Positions 33,537 to 43,518 of a stretch of 64,000 nt of DNA are shown here, piece by piece; the stretch's first letter is position 1, and every line of letters starts with the position of its first letter. Under the pieces are notes generated by a model. That model did not search any database. It was not told the origin of the DNA and worked only from the letters and a program-made list of their open reading frames with translations. Source of the DNA: Streptomyces sp. Ru62 (GTDB taxonomy: Bacteria > Actinomycetota > Actinomycetes > Streptomycetales > Streptomycetaceae); contig NZ_PQSU01000020.1 of assembly GCF_002920615.1 (NCBI RefSeq), positions 124,001 to 188,000 of the forward strand. The letters run 5' to 3'. The translations under genes and the position numbers were made by a program.

Positions 33537-34991
33537 TCACCCGAGCCTGTCGGCCTCCAGCGGCGGAGCCGTCACGTTGCCGTGGGTCCGGCATTCCGGC
33601 CGCCGGCACCCCGGCGCCGGCCGGCGGACCAGCGCGAACGCGACCGCCGAGCCCAGCACCAGCACCCCCGCGCAGATCGGCATCGCCCGGTCGAACGCCG
33701 CGTCGAACGCCGTGGGCGACCGGTACGCCTCCGGCCCCATCCCCGCCAGCAGCGGCAGCGCCGCCACCGCCACCAGCCCCGCCGCCCGCGCCGCCGCGTT
33801 GTTGATGCCGCTGGCCAGGCCCGCCCGGGCGGTGTCGACGGAGGCGAGGACCGTGGCCGTCAGCGGCGCGACCAGGGTGACCATGCCGGCGCCCATCACC
33901 ACGAGGGCCGGGAGCACATCGGTCAGGTAGTCCGCCCCCTTCCCCACCCGCAGCATCAGCAGCATCGCCACCGCGCACAGCAGCGGGCCCACCGTCAGCG
34001 GCAGCCGCGGCCCCGTACGGTCGGCCAGCGCGCCCGAGCCGGAGGAGAACAGCAGCATCAGGGCCGTGGTGGGCAGCAGGGCCGTTCCGGCGGCGAGCGG
34101 CGAGTAGCCCGCCACCACCTGGAGCTGGAGCGCGGTGAGGAAGAAGAAGCCGCCGAAGGCCGCGTACACGCACAGGGTGACGAGGTTGACCGCCGTGAAC
34201 TGGCGCGAGGCGAAGATGTCCGGCGGGAGCATCGGATCGGGCCGGTGCCGCTCGACATGGACGAAGGCCACCGCCGCCGCGATACCCGCCACCCCTGTCA
34301 GGGCGACCGCCAGGGAGCCGCCCCGGGCCTCGATCAGCGCGTACGTCAGCAGGGCCAGGGCCAGGGCGCCCAGGGCCGCGCCCAGGACGTCGAAGCGGCC
34401 GTGGGCGCGCTGGTCGGCGGATTCCGGTACGTGCCGCAGCGCGATCGGCGCGCACAGCAGCGCCACGGGCACATTGAGGAGGAACACCCAGCGCCAGCCG
34501 GGGCCGGTCACCAGCCAGCCGCCGAGGAAGGGGCCGACGGCGGCGCCGATCCCGCCGAAGCCGGACCACAGGCCGACCGCCCGGCTGCGGTCGTCGGGGT
34601 GGAAGGACGCCTGGATCAGGGCGAGCGAGCCGGGCGTGAGCAGGGCCCCGCCGATGCCCTGGAGGGCGCGGGCGGCGATGAGGATCCCGGAGGTGGGGGC
34701 CAGGCCGCACAGCAGGGAGGCCGCCGCGAACCAGACCACCCCGAGGACGAAGATCTTCCGGCGGCCGTAGCGGTCGCCCAGCGAGCCGCCCAGCAGGATC
34801 AGGCCGGCCAGCGTGACCATGTACGCGTTGACCGTCCACTGGAGGGCGGCGAGGCTCGCGTCCAGGTCGCGGCCGATGCGCGGCAGGGCGACGTTGACGA
34901 CGGTGGAGTCCAGCATCGCCATGCTGGAGCCGAGGACAGTGGTGAGCAGGATCCACTTGCCCTGGGGCGAGGCGAGCCGGACGTCGGGCAT
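33537..34991 (-). CDS. MFS drug exporter, DHA2 (EmrB/QacA) type
   Basis: 484 residues with about 14 membrane helices. The first helix carries the DHA2 signature L-D-S-T-V-V-N-V-A-L-P, followed by W-T-V-N-A-Y-M-V-T-L-A, the loop motif G-S-L-G-D-R-Y-G-R-R-K-I-F and, in helix 5, G-P-F-L-G-G-W-L. Such pumps exchange protons for lipophilic cations or antibiotics. Its neighbours are housekeeping genes and no regulator is adjacent. Confidence 0.93.
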   Translation of the reverse strand: MPDVRLASPQGKWILLTTVLGSSMAMLDSTVVNVALPRIGRDLDASLAALQWTVNAYMVTLAGLILLGGSLGDRYGRRKIFVLGVVWFAAASLLCGLAPTSGILIAARALQGIGGALLTPGSLALIQASFHPDDRSRAVGLWSGFGGIGAAVGPFLGGWLVTGPGWRWVFLLNVPVALLCAPIALRHVPESADQRAHGRFDVLGAALGALALALLTYALIEARGGSLAVALTGVAGIAAAVAFVHVERHRPDPMLPPDIFASRQFTAVNLVTLCVYAAFGGFFFLTALQLQVVAGYSPLAAGTALLPTTALMLLFSSGSGALADRTGPRLPLTVGPLLCAVAMLLMLRVGKGADYLTDVLPALVVMGAGMVTLVAPLTATVLASVDTARAGLASGINNAAARAAGLVAVAALPLLAGMGPEAYRSPTAFDAAFDRAMPICAGVLVLGSAVAFALVRRPAPGCRRPECRTHGNVTAPPLEADRLG

Positions 34992-35004
34992 GCCCCCAGG
35001 TATA

Positions 35005-35043
35005 CAGCGGGCCCGGCGGCAAGGACAGCCGCCGGGCCCGCTG
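35005..35043 (-). terminator. Terminator of fba
   Basis: CAGCGGGCCCGGCGGC (35005-35020) and GCCGCCGGGCCCGCTG (35028-35043) form a perfect 16-bp stem with loop AAGGACA, 14 bases after the fba stop on the minus strand. Confidence 0.8.
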
Positions 35044-35057
35044 GAACGCCGTACCGC

Positions 35058-36080
35058 TTACTTGATCTTGTTGCCCGCCGAGCGCAGGTTCTGCGTGGCC
35101 TGGACGACGCGCGCGGCCATGCCCGCCTCGGCCAGCTTGCCCCAGGTGCGCGGGTCGTAGGCCTTCTTGTTGCCGACCTCGCCGTCGACCTTCAGGACGC
35201 CGTCGTAGTTCTGGAACATGTGGCCGGCGACCGGACGGGTGAAGGCGTACTGGGTGTCCGTGTCGAGGTTCATCTTCACCACGCCGTTCTCCAGCGCGGT
35301 CAGGATCTCCTGCTCGGTGGAGCCGGAGCCGCCGTGGAAGACGAAGTCGAACGGAGAGGCCTTGCCGAACTTGGCGGCGACGCCCTCGCTCAGCTCCTTC
35401 AGCAGCTCCGGGCGCAGCACGACGTTGCCCGGCTTGTACACGCCGTGCACGTTGCCGAAGGAGGCGGCGAGCAGGTAGCGGCCCTTCTCGCCCAGGCCGA
35501 GGGCCTCGGCGGTGCGGATCGCGTCGTCGACGGTGGTGTACAGCTCGTCGTTGATCTCGTGGGAGACGCCGTCCTCCTCGCCGCCGGTCGGGGTGATCTC
35601 CACCTCCAGGATGATCTTGGCGGCGTGGGCGCGCTCCAGCAGTTCCTGGGCGATGGAGAGGTTGTCGGCGAGGGTCTCGGCGGAGCCGTCCCACATGTGC
35701 GACTGGAACAGCGGGTTGCGGCCGGCCTTGACGCGCTCCTCGGAGAGCGCGATCAGCGGGCGCACGTACCCGTCGAGCTTGTCCTTCGGGCAGTGGTCGG
35801 TGTGCAGGGCGATGTTGACCGGGTACTTCTCGGCGAGGACGTGCGCGTACTCGGCGAGGGCGACGGCACCGGTCACCATGTCCTTGCTGTACTGCCCGCC
35901 GAGGAACTCGGCCCCGCCGGTCGAGATCTGGACGATGCCGTCGCTCTCCGCCTCCGCGAAGCCGCGCAGGGCCGCGTTCAGGGTCTGCGAGGAAGTCACG
36001 TTGATGGCCGGGTAGGCGAACTTGCCTGCCTTCGCCCGGTCGAGCATCTCGTTGTAGACCTCGGGGGTTGCGATGGGCAT
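35058..36080 (-). CDS. fba: Class II fructose-bisphosphate aldolase
   Basis: Zinc enzyme of glycolysis and gluconeogenesis, cleaving fructose 1,6-bisphosphate to DHAP and glyceraldehyde 3-phosphate. 340 residues: A-I-N-V-T-S-S-Q-T near the start, the metal site L-H-T-D-H-C-P, the S-H-M-W-D-G-S motif, E-V-E-I-T-P-T-G-G-E-E-D-G-V, and the phosphate/metal region F-G-N-V-H-G-V-Y and F-H-G-G-S-G-S. AAGGAG stands seven bases before the ATG. Confidence 0.97.
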   Translation of the reverse strand: MPIATPEVYNEMLDRAKAGKFAYPAINVTSSQTLNAALRGFAEAESDGIVQISTGGAEFLGGQYSKDMVTGAVALAEYAHVLAEKYPVNIALHTDHCPKDKLDGYVRPLIALSEERVKAGRNPLFQSHMWDGSAETLADNLSIAQELLERAHAAKIILEVEITPTGGEEDGVSHEINDELYTTVDDAIRTAEALGLGEKGRYLLAASFGNVHGVYKPGNVVLRPELLKELSEGVAAKFGKASPFDFVFHGGSGSTEQEILTALENGVVKMNLDTDTQYAFTRPVAGHMFQNYDGVLKVDGEVGNKKAYDPRTWGKLAEAGMAARVVQATQNLRSAGNKIK

Positions 36081-36177
36081 CCTGTCCGCTCCTTGTGTTG
36101 CGGGTTGGCGTTCTGCGTTACGGCCCTGACCTAGACCTGGGGTGCGACGTCATCGTCGGCCCCATCTTTCCAGACAT

Positions 36178-36198
36178 GGGGCGCCGGGTCGGCGCCCC
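36178..36198 (-). terminator. Hairpin downstream of pyrE
   Basis: GGGGCGCCG (36178-36186) and CGGCGCCCC (36190-36198) pair around GGT, 26 bases after the pyrE stop on the minus strand and before the fba leader. Confidence 0.6.
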
Positions 36199-36224
36199 GG
36201 TCAAGTGCAGGTCAAACCGCCCGG

Positions 36225-36797
36225 TCAGTCCAGACCCAGTTCATCCTTCGAGAAGGCGAACCGGTACGGAACGCCCGCGCCGGCCTCGATCTTCTCCGCG
36301 GCGCCGGTCGCCCGGTCCACGATGGTCGCGACGGCGACGACCTCGGCACCGGCCTCGCGCACGGCCTCGACGGCGGTCAGCGGGGAACCGCCGGTGGTGG
36401 AGGTGTCCTCCACCACCAGGACCCGGCGGCCCGCGATGTCCGGGCCCTCGACGCGCCGCTGGAGCCCGTGCGCCTTGGCGGCCTTGCGGACGACGAACGC
36501 GTCAAGCCTGCGCCCGCGCGCGGCGGCGGCGTGCAGCATGGCGGCGGCGACCGGGTCGGCGCCCATGGTGAGCCCGCCGACCGCGTCGAACTCAAGGTCC
36601 GCGGTGAGGTCCAGCAGCACCTGGCCGACCAGCGGGGCGGCCTCGCCGTCGAGGGTGACGCGGCGCAGGTCGACGTAGTAGTCGGCCTCCAGACCGGAGG
36701 AGAGGGTCACCTTGCCGTGCACCACGGCCTTGTCCTTGATCTGCTGCAGCAGCGCACCGCGTGTGCCTGGCGGCATTACTTCGTTGACGTCCGTCAT
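36225..36797 (-). CDS. pyrE: Orotate phosphoribosyltransferase
   Basis: Makes orotidine 5'-phosphate from orotate and PRPP in pyrimidine synthesis. 190 residues: L-S-S-G-L-E-A-D-Y-Y-V-D-L-R near the start, V-G-G-L-T-M-G-A-D-P-V, the V-R-K-A-A-K-A-H-G loop lysines, and the PRPP-binding motif V-L-V-V-E-D-T-S-T-T-G-G-S. It lies 10 bases after the aldose-epimerase-like gene on the same strand, so it is probably read as part of that transcript and not with the other pyr genes. Confidence 0.95.
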   Translation of the reverse strand: MTDVNEVMPPGTRGALLQQIKDKAVVHGKVTLSSGLEADYYVDLRRVTLDGEAAPLVGQVLLDLTADLEFDAVGGLTMGADPVAAAMLHAAAARGRRLDAFVVRKAAKAHGLQRRVEGPDIAGRRVLVVEDTSTTGGSPLTAVEAVREAGAEVVAVATIVDRATGAAEKIEAGAGVPYRFAFSKDELGLD

Positions 36798-36807
36798 GCC
36801 GACCAGC

Positions 36808-37596
36808 TTAGAGCCGCCGCCAGCTCCAGGTGGTGCCGGCTTCCAGCGGGTCCAGCGGCGTGACCAGGCGCGGAGAGGTGTTCAGCCCGTTGGGCGGCCC
36901 GGTCTGCGGCTCCACGCAGACGGCCTCGGCCTGCTCGTCGTAGACCACCACCCACTCCTCCCGGCTCGCCACCTTCAGCTCCAGCTGCCCGGGCCAGGTG
37001 AGGGTGACGTCCACGCCGCCGGGCATGCCGAAGCAGTCGTCCCAGGGGCCCGGCCGCGGGTCGACGCGGTTGCCGGTGGGCAGGTGGTCGGCGCCGCGCT
37101 CCTCCTGCCAGGCGGGCTTGAAGTCCAGCCGGACGTCCTCGCCGCCGAGGTTGCGGTGGAACCACGGGTGCCAGCCGAGCTGCGCCGGGAAGGAGTCGTC
37201 GTACGTCTCCACGGACATCGTCAGCGTCAGGCCGTCCTCGGCGAGCGTGACGATCTGGGTGACGCGGCCGGGGTGCGGCCAGGGGTCGGTCAGCTCGTAC
37301 GTGATCACCGCCTCGTTCTCCGTGACGCGCGCGGTGCGCCAGGCGCCGTCGCGGGCGGTGCCGTGGATGGCGTGCGGCGGGGAGTTGAGCGGCATCTGGC
37401 GGACGGTGCCGCCGTCCAGGAAGCGCCCGTCCCGGATCCGGCCGCACCAGGGCACCATCGGGAAGCAGCCGTAGCGCTCCCCTTGCCGCAGCAGTTCCAG
37501 GGAGCCGATCCTGAGGCTGCCGATACGGCCGCCGTTGGCCGGGCTGACGCGTGCTTCCGCTTCGCCTGCGGTCAGCGTGATGTCTTCGTTACTCAC
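36808..37596 (-). CDS. Aldose 1-epimerase family protein
   Basis: 262 residues with the galactose-mutarotase fold: G-G-R-I-G-S-L near the start, G-C-F-P-M-V-P-W-C-G-R-I-R, H-A-I-H-G-T-A-R with a catalytic His, L-G-W-H-P-W-F-H with the second His, and a late C-V-E-P-Q-T-G-P-P-N with the catalytic Glu. It converts sugar anomers or a related hexose phosphate; the substrate is not evident. The pyrE gene follows within 10 bases. Confidence 0.88.
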   Translation of the reverse strand: MSNEDITLTAGEAEARVSPANGGRIGSLRIGSLELLRQGERYGCFPMVPWCGRIRDGRFLDGGTVRQMPLNSPPHAIHGTARDGAWRTARVTENEAVITYELTDPWPHPGRVTQIVTLAEDGLTLTMSVETYDDSFPAQLGWHPWFHRNLGGEDVRLDFKPAWQEERGADHLPTGNRVDPRPGPWDDCFGMPGGVDVTLTWPGQLELKVASREEWVVVYDEQAEAVCVEPQTGPPNGLNTSPRLVTPLDPLEAGTTWSWRRL

Positions 37597-37654
37597 GGGA
37601 CGACAGTACTTGGGGGAGAACGGTGCCGACCGCGCCCCCGGGGTTCGCGTCCGC

Positions 37655-38500
37655 TCAGCGGCGTTTCCGCAGTGCCTTGCTCACGACGATCGCCGACGCG
37701 ACGACCAGTGCCGCCGCCGGTGCCGCCCAGCGCAGCGCCGAGGTCGCCGTGACCGTCTGCGGCGCCGGGACCGGGGCGTAGCGGCCGCGCGGCGGGGCGT
37801 GGTCGACCTCCTCGGCGCTGCGGCCGATCATCGTGCGGCGGGCGTGCGCGGCCTCGGCGGGGGGTTCATCGGTCTCGGCGAAGTCGCCGGAGGGGCGGTC
37901 GGTGGAGGCGGTGACGATCCCGGTGTCGGCGTCCGGATCCGTGCCGGTGTCGGTGTCTTCGTCCGCGTCCGCGTCCGGGGACAGGGCGGACGGGGGGATC
38001 TCGGTCTCGAAGACGGAGGTGTGGGGGGCACCGGCGGGGGGCTTCGGCCGCTCTTCGGCACCGGTGTCGGCACCGGCTCCGGAACCGGCGGCCAGCGACT
38101 CCAGGAAGCGGTTCAGCAGCCGGGTCGCCGCCGCGGTCACCGTCTCCGCCGGCAGTTCCGAGATCCGGCCGGTCGCGTCCACCGTGCCCTCGGCCGTGAC
38201 CGTGCAGCCGCCCTCGGTGTCCGCGAGGCGCAGGGTCAGGGCGAGCTTGACCGCGCCGGTGCCGCGCGCCTCGGTGGCGTCGCCCACGACGGCGTACGTG
38301 CCGTCCTCGCGGGCGGTCACCCGGGCCGTGCCGCGGTAGGTGACGGAGTGGCCGCCGACCCGCAGCTTGAGCCGGCCGGTGATCGGTTCGGCACCGGCGT
38401 CCTGTTGCAGGCCGGGGACGGCCCGGGCCACGCGTGCCCGGTCGGCCAGTGCCGCGCCGATCCGCTCGGCGGGGGCCGGGACGAAGACCTGGTGCTCCAT
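37655..38500 (-). CDS. CoxG-like SRPBCC protein with C-terminal membrane anchor
   Basis: 281 residues from the ATG at 38498-38500 (M-E-H-Q-V-F-V-P-A-P-A); a GTG 36 bases upstream is an alternative. Residues 1-145 form a START/SRPBCC domain of the CoxG type with A-R-V-A-R-A-V-P-G-L-Q-Q, Y-R-G-T-A-R-V and T-A-E-G-T-V-D-A-T-G-R-I. An acidic Asp/Thr-rich linker follows (about 150-245, including an E-D-T-D-T-G-T-D-like run), then one membrane helix near the end (about 258-276) and the tail R-K-R-R. No carbon monoxide dehydrogenase genes are near, so it is likely one of the many orphan lipid- or ligand-binding members. Confidence 0.75.
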   Translation of the reverse strand: MEHQVFVPAPAERIGAALADRARVARAVPGLQQDAGAEPITGRLKLRVGGHSVTYRGTARVTAREDGTYAVVGDATEARGTGAVKLALTLRLADTEGGCTVTAEGTVDATGRISELPAETVTAAATRLLNRFLESLAAGSGAGADTGAEERPKPPAGAPHTSVFETEIPPSALSPDADADEDTDTGTDPDADTGIVTASTDRPSGDFAETDEPPAEAAHARRTMIGRSAEEVDHAPPRGRYAPVPAPQTVTATSALRWAAPAAALVVASAIVVSKALRKRR

Positions 38501-38552
38501 GTCCGTGGAGCCTACCCAGTTGTCGCCGGAACTCACCCGGCCGTGAAGCCCC

Positions 38553-40187
38553 TCAGTACCTCGGATGCACCAGTGTCGACACCGGCACCCCGGACACCCG
38601 CGTCCGTTGCGCCGCCCGCGCGTCCGCCGTCAGCCCGGCCTGCGTCAGGGTCCCCGCCCGCTCACGGTCCACGCGCAGGGCGGGCGCGGCGTCCCCGCGC
38701 GCCGCCAGCAGGAACCCCCAGTCGTGTGGTGCCCGGGACGCCCCCGTCGAGCGGTCGCGGCCGACCGCGAAGGCGGGGTCGTGGCCGGGCACCCGGTAGG
38801 GCGAGACGGCGAAGCCGGCGGCGCGCAGGGTGGCGGCGACGGTCCAGAAGGCGCGGGGCCGGGCGGTGACGGGCCCCGCGTGCACCACCAGGCGGCCGTC
38901 CGGGGTCAGGACGCGGCGGGTCAGGCCGTAGAACTCCTGGGAGTACAGCTTGGTGGAGGCGGTGATCCCGGGATCGGGCAGGTCGCTGATCACGACGTCG
39001 TACGCCGGTCCGCGCGCCTGCCGCAGCCAGGTGAGCGCGTCGGCCGTGGTGACGCGCACGCGCGGGTCGGCGAGCGCGTGCCCGTTGAGGGCGGACAGGC
39101 CGGGGTCGCGGCGGGCCAGCCGTACCAGGCCGGGGTCGAGTTCGACGATGTCCACCCGGCGCACCCCGGGGTGGCGCAGCACCTCGCGGGCGGCCAGGCC
39201 GTCGCCGCCGCCGAGGATCAGCACGCGCGCGTGCGGGCCGGTCAGGGCCGGCCGGACCAGGGCTTCGTGGTAGCGGTGCTCGTCCCGGCCGCCGACCCGG
39301 AGGCGGCCGTCGAGGAAGAGGTCGAGGGGTTCGCCGTGGGTGCCGCCGGCGAGGACGACCTCCTGGACGCCGGTCCGCACGGCCACCCGGACGTCCGTGC
39401 CGTAGACGGCGCGCCGGGCGGCCCGTTCGAAGTCGCCGGCGAGGGCGGCGGCGGAGGCGAGGACGCCGAGGACGGTGAGCCCGGCGAAGAGCAGGGTCCA
39501 GCGGGCGCGACGGGTGAGGTCGCGGCGGAAGAGGCCGAGGACCAGGGCCCCGCCCGCGACGACGTTGACCGTCCCCGTCAGCAGGGCGCCCGTCAACTGG
39601 CCGAGGAAGGGCAGCAGGAGGAACGGGAAGGCGAGGCCGCCGACCAGCGCGCCCACGTAGTCCGCGGCGAACAGGTCGGCCACCGCGCCGCCCGCGTCCT
39701 GCCGGCGGATGCGCTGGATCAGCTCCATCAGCAGCGGCACCTCGGCGCCGATGAGCAGGCCGATGGCGAGGGAGAAGGCGACCAGGAGGCAGCGCGGCCC
39801 GTCGGCCCACATCCCGCCCCAGCCGGCGGTCCAGGCGAAGACGGCGTACAGGGCCATGGCGCTGCATCCGCCGATCAGCGCGAGGGCCGACTCCACCGCG
39901 CCGAATCCGGCCGCCGCGTGGCAGCGCAGCCGCTTGGCTCCGAGCGAGCCGACGCCCATCGCGAACACCATCACGGAGAGCACCACGGAGGCCTGGGTGA
40001 CCGAGTCGCCCATCAGGTACGAGGCGAAGGCGACCAGTTCGAGTTCGTACACGAGTCCGCAGGCCGCGCAGACGAAGACGCACACGAGGACCAGGAACCG
40101 CCCGGTGCCGGGCCGGACGGGCAGCCGTGCGGGGCCTGTCCAGGAGGGCGGGGCGCCCGGCGGCGCGGGGGCGTGCGGTTCGATCAC
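38553..40187 (-). CDS. Membrane-integrated spermidine synthase-like protein
   Basis: 544 residues. Seven or so membrane helices (about 30-255, with E-L-E-L-V-A-F-A-S-Y-L-M-G and G-A-E-V-P-L-L-M-E-L) precede a soluble aminopropyltransferase-type domain. The latter has L-F-L-D-G-R-L-R-V, D-E-H-R-Y-H-E-A-L-V, the SAM-site motif L-I-L-G-G-G-D-G-L-A-A-R-E-V, V-E-L-D-P-G, and the catalytic-region aspartates V-I-S-D-L-P-D-P. Such fusions are common in actinomycetes and annotated as polyamine aminopropyltransferases; the role of the membrane part is not established. Confidence 0.85.
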   Translation of the reverse strand: MIEPHAPAPPGAPPSWTGPARLPVRPGTGRFLVLVCVFVCAACGLVYELELVAFASYLMGDSVTQASVVLSVMVFAMGVGSLGAKRLRCHAAAGFGAVESALALIGGCSAMALYAVFAWTAGWGGMWADGPRCLLVAFSLAIGLLIGAEVPLLMELIQRIRRQDAGGAVADLFAADYVGALVGGLAFPFLLLPFLGQLTGALLTGTVNVVAGGALVLGLFRRDLTRRARWTLLFAGLTVLGVLASAAALAGDFERAARRAVYGTDVRVAVRTGVQEVVLAGGTHGEPLDLFLDGRLRVGGRDEHRYHEALVRPALTGPHARVLILGGGDGLAAREVLRHPGVRRVDIVELDPGLVRLARRDPGLSALNGHALADPRVRVTTADALTWLRQARGPAYDVVISDLPDPGITASTKLYSQEFYGLTRRVLTPDGRLVVHAGPVTARPRAFWTVAATLRAAGFAVSPYRVPGHDPAFAVGRDRSTGASRAPHDWGFLLAARGDAAPALRVDRERAGTLTQAGLTADARAAQRTRVSGVPVSTLVHPRY

Positions 40188-40266
40188 CCTGCGACGTTAC
40201 GTCACTCGCCGGGGACGCTTCGTCACCCACACGTGTGGATCTGGGGGCGGTTGACGCAGTACGGGT

Positions 40267-40803
40267 TTATGTCGCCGCGGGCTGCCGGACCGCCGTCCGC
40301 CTGCGTGCCCCGACCCGGGTCCGGGTGGCCACGAGCTGGCCGTCCTGCGGGTAGGCGTGCCAGGTGCGCCAGTGCACCTGGCCATCCTGGTGCTGGGCCA
40401 GCATCGCGGTGAAGGCGTGCGGGCTGCCCGGGAAGACCCCGGCGAGGCCGTGCGGATGGTCGGAGACGAGGGCCAGCAGCTCCTGGGCGCGGCCCGCGAA
40501 CGAGCCGGGGGTGAGCACCTCCACGCGGGCGGCGAACTCGTACTCCCAGTCGCCGACGCGCTTGGCGACGCCCAGCGGCAGCGGGGTGCTGGAGCCGGGG
40601 ATGCAGGCGACCGTCTCCGAACAGCGGCCCCGCTCTTCCTCCAGGAGCACCTGGTGGGACGCGCCGAGCAGCCGCAACTGCAGTTTCGCGCCGGTGAGTT
40701 CGAGATCGAGGATGGCCAGGGCGGGCAGCGGCTCGCGTCCCAGGGCCCAGGCGAGATCGGCAGCGCGCGTATCGGTGTAGGTGGTGTTCAGGGTCGTGAG
40801 CAT
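40267..40803 (-). CDS. DUF2617 family protein
   Basis: 178 residues, soluble. The start M-L-T-T-L-N-T-x-Y-x-D-T-R-A-x-D-L-A-W-A-L-G, the strand L-A-I-L-D-L-E-L, S-E-T-V-A-C-I and F-P-G-S-P-H-A-F-T-A-M-L, and W-R-T-W-H-A-Y-P-Q identify the actinobacterial DUF2617 family of unknown function. It lies 79 bases upstream of the spermidine-synthase-like gene, a neighbourhood often kept in Streptomyces. Confidence 0.85.
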   Translation of the reverse strand: MLTTLNTTYTDTRAADLAWALGREPLPALAILDLELTGAKLQLRLLGASHQVLLEEERGRCSETVACIPGSSTPLPLGVAKRVGDWEYEFAARVEVLTPGSFAGRAQELLALVSDHPHGLAGVFPGSPHAFTAMLAQHQDGQVHWRTWHAYPQDGQLVATRTRVGARRRTAVRQPAAT

Positions 40804-41035
40804 GGATCGGCTCCGCTAACACGCAAGGAGGGGGAGATCGGCCATGTCAGCCCAGCCGGCCCGGCCGGGGTGGGGAGCCTGGGGGACGTCCGAGGGGCTG
40901 CGTTGGCGATTTAGAGGGAATCATGAACAGTGGCGCCGCCACAGCGTTTTTACCCAACTTCGTGGGCTTTCCATCCCTCAGAGGGCTCCACAGCTCAACT
41001 GTTCAACCACGGCGTGCGCCGGGCGCGCGAAACGG
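40804..41035. other. Non-coding leader region upstream of DUF2617
   Basis: Between the DUF2617 start and the hairpin at 41040 I find no convincing gene. The stretch 40910-41010 is less GC-rich than its surroundings (CAGCGTTTTTACCCAACTTC) and contains the palindrome GTGGCGCCGCCAC at 40930-40942; it most likely holds the promoter of the minus-strand DUF2617 gene. Confidence 0.4.
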
Positions 41036-41039
41036 ACGC

Positions 41040-41083
41040 GGCCGGGCGCCCGCCGGGAGGTCTCCCCCGGCGGCCGCCCGGCC
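41040..41083 (-). terminator. Strong terminator of the Gly/Cys-rich membrane protein gene
   Basis: GGCCGGGCGCCCGCCGGG (41040-41057) and CCCGGCGGCCGCCCGGCC (41066-41083) pair over 18 bases with a single mismatch and an 8-base loop, 52 bases after the stop codon on the minus strand; a TTT follows in the trailing sequence. Confidence 0.7.
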
Positions 41084-41135
41084 GTGTGCGGCCCGGATGC
41101 GGATCCCCCTGTTCCGGAAGCTCGGCTGCCCCGTG

Positions 41136-41498
41136 TCAGCCGCCTCCGCCGCATCCGCCCCCGCCGCCGCACGACGAACCCCCGCCGCAGGACGAGCCGC
41201 CACCGCAGGACGAGCTTCCGCCGCAGGACGAATGGCCGCCACAGGAGTGACCCCCGTGCCCCCCGTGGTGTCCCCCGTGCCCGCCCGACGAGCCGGAGTC
41301 GCCTCCGCCGGCCCACCAGCTGTTGGTGCTCCCGCCCGCGTAGCCCGCGGCCGACGACGACGCCGACGCGCGGTACGACCGGTTCCGCCGGCCGCCCTTG
41401 CCGAGCGGCACTCCGCCGCGCCGGTGGCGGCGGCCACGGCCCGCCGCCACCGCGATGACCAGAACCACGGCCACCGCCAGGATGATGCCGAAGGTCAT
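41136..41498 (-). CDS. Small membrane protein with Gly/His/Ser/Cys repeats
   Basis: 120 residues. One N-terminal membrane helix (2-19), a basic stretch with R-G-R-R-H-R-R-G, a Ser/Ala/Tyr segment, and from about residue 64 a Gly-rich tail with histidines (G-G-H-G-G-H-H-G-G-H) and then cysteines in short repeats of the form S-C-G-G-x-S (seven Cys in the last 40 residues), ending in C-G-G-G-G. The tail looks able to bind metal or form disulphides. I do not know a characterised homologue. The gene is divergent from the aminotransferase gene at 41640. Confidence 0.7.
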   Translation of the reverse strand: MTFGIILAVAVVLVIAVAAGRGRRHRRGGVPLGKGGRRNRSYRASASSSAAGYAGGSTNSWWAGGGDSGSSGGHGGHHGGHGGHSCGGHSSCGGSSSCGGGSSCGGGSSCGGGGGCGGGG

Positions 41499-41639
41499 GG
41501 CGTCACCCTCCTTCCGTTCCCCCGAAGCGGCCCCCCGTGGGCGCCTCGCCGTTGCCGCGTCCTACCGCGGTGACCGGGGGATGCCCGGCCGCGCCGGACC
41601 GCAAAGCAGAGTTGAGGAACTCCAGAGCTTGAGCGCAGG

Positions 41640-42824
<1,185 letters not shown>

Positions 42825-42835
42825 GCGCGAGGGGT

Positions 42836-42866
42836 CCGGTCCGGGGGCGGGAGGCCCCCGGACCGG
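42836..42866. terminator. Bidirectional terminator between converging genes
   Basis: CCGGTCCGGGGGC (42836-42848) and GCCCCCGGACCGG (42854-42866) pair perfectly over 13 bases with a 5-base loop, in the 58-base gap between the aminotransferase and YbjN gene ends. Confidence 0.75.
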
Positions 42867-42882
42867 CCGGGTCGGGGGGCGG

Positions 42883-43413
42883 TTACTCCCCGTCGTCCTC
42901 GGGCGTCTCGGAGTCGTTGACCTCCTGCTCCAGGCCGAGCTGCTCGACCAGCCACTTGTCGAACTCGATCGCGGCGCGCACCCAGCTCACCGTGGAGGAG
43001 ACGAAGTGGTTGATGTCGACGCCCGTGCCGATCAGCATCTGGGCCTCGCCGATCAGGCGGACGGTGCCGTCGTCATGGGTGTGGGTGTACACCTTGGGCC
43101 ACAGGGTGCGGCGGTTCCAGTCGTCGATGGACTCCAGCAGCTGCGGCTTCTCGTCGATCTTGTGGGGGCGGTCGTAGAAGGTCCGCACCGAGAAGATCGC
43201 CTGCTCGGCCTCTCCCCGGAACATGAAGTAGGTGCGGAACTGCTCCCACGGCGCGGCGAGGTCACCCTCCTCGTCGACGACGTACTTCAGCTCCATCTGG
43301 TCGAGAAGCTGCTTCACCAGGTCCTGATCCGGGAGGACGGGGCCAACCGGTCCTTGGGGCTGCGGTTCGGGCTGGCCCCCGAAGTTCGGAATCGAGGACG
43401 GGTCGATGCTCAC
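42883..43413 (-). CDS. YbjN domain protein
   Basis: 176 residues from GTG 43411-43413 (V-S-I-D-P-S-S-I-P-N-F-G-G), with GAAGGG about eight bases upstream. After a Pro/Gln-rich N-terminus the YbjN-type alpha/beta domain spans about 30-160: Q-L-L-D-Q-M-E-L-K-Y, D-E-E-G-D-L-A-A-P-W, V-R-T-F-Y-D, W-N-R-R-T-L-W-P-K-V-Y and the helix V-S-W-V-R-A-A-I-E-F. The tail is acidic. YbjN proteins resemble type III secretion chaperones and are thought to act as protein-binding or stress factors; a precise role is unknown. Confidence 0.85.
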   Translation of the reverse strand: MSIDPSSIPNFGGQPEPQPQGPVGPVLPDQDLVKQLLDQMELKYVVDEEGDLAAPWEQFRTYFMFRGEAEQAIFSVRTFYDRPHKIDEKPQLLESIDDWNRRTLWPKVYTHTHDDGTVRLIGEAQMLIGTGVDINHFVSSTVSWVRAAIEFDKWLVEQLGLEQEVNDSETPEDDGE

Positions 43414-43518
43414 CGTGATTTTCCCTTCATGCGGATGCCGCCATCCTCCCACCGGCGGGTCGGGGGATGGCAACCCCCGACCCGCCGGTCAGCCGACAGC
43501 TGACAGCCGGGGTGTCCG

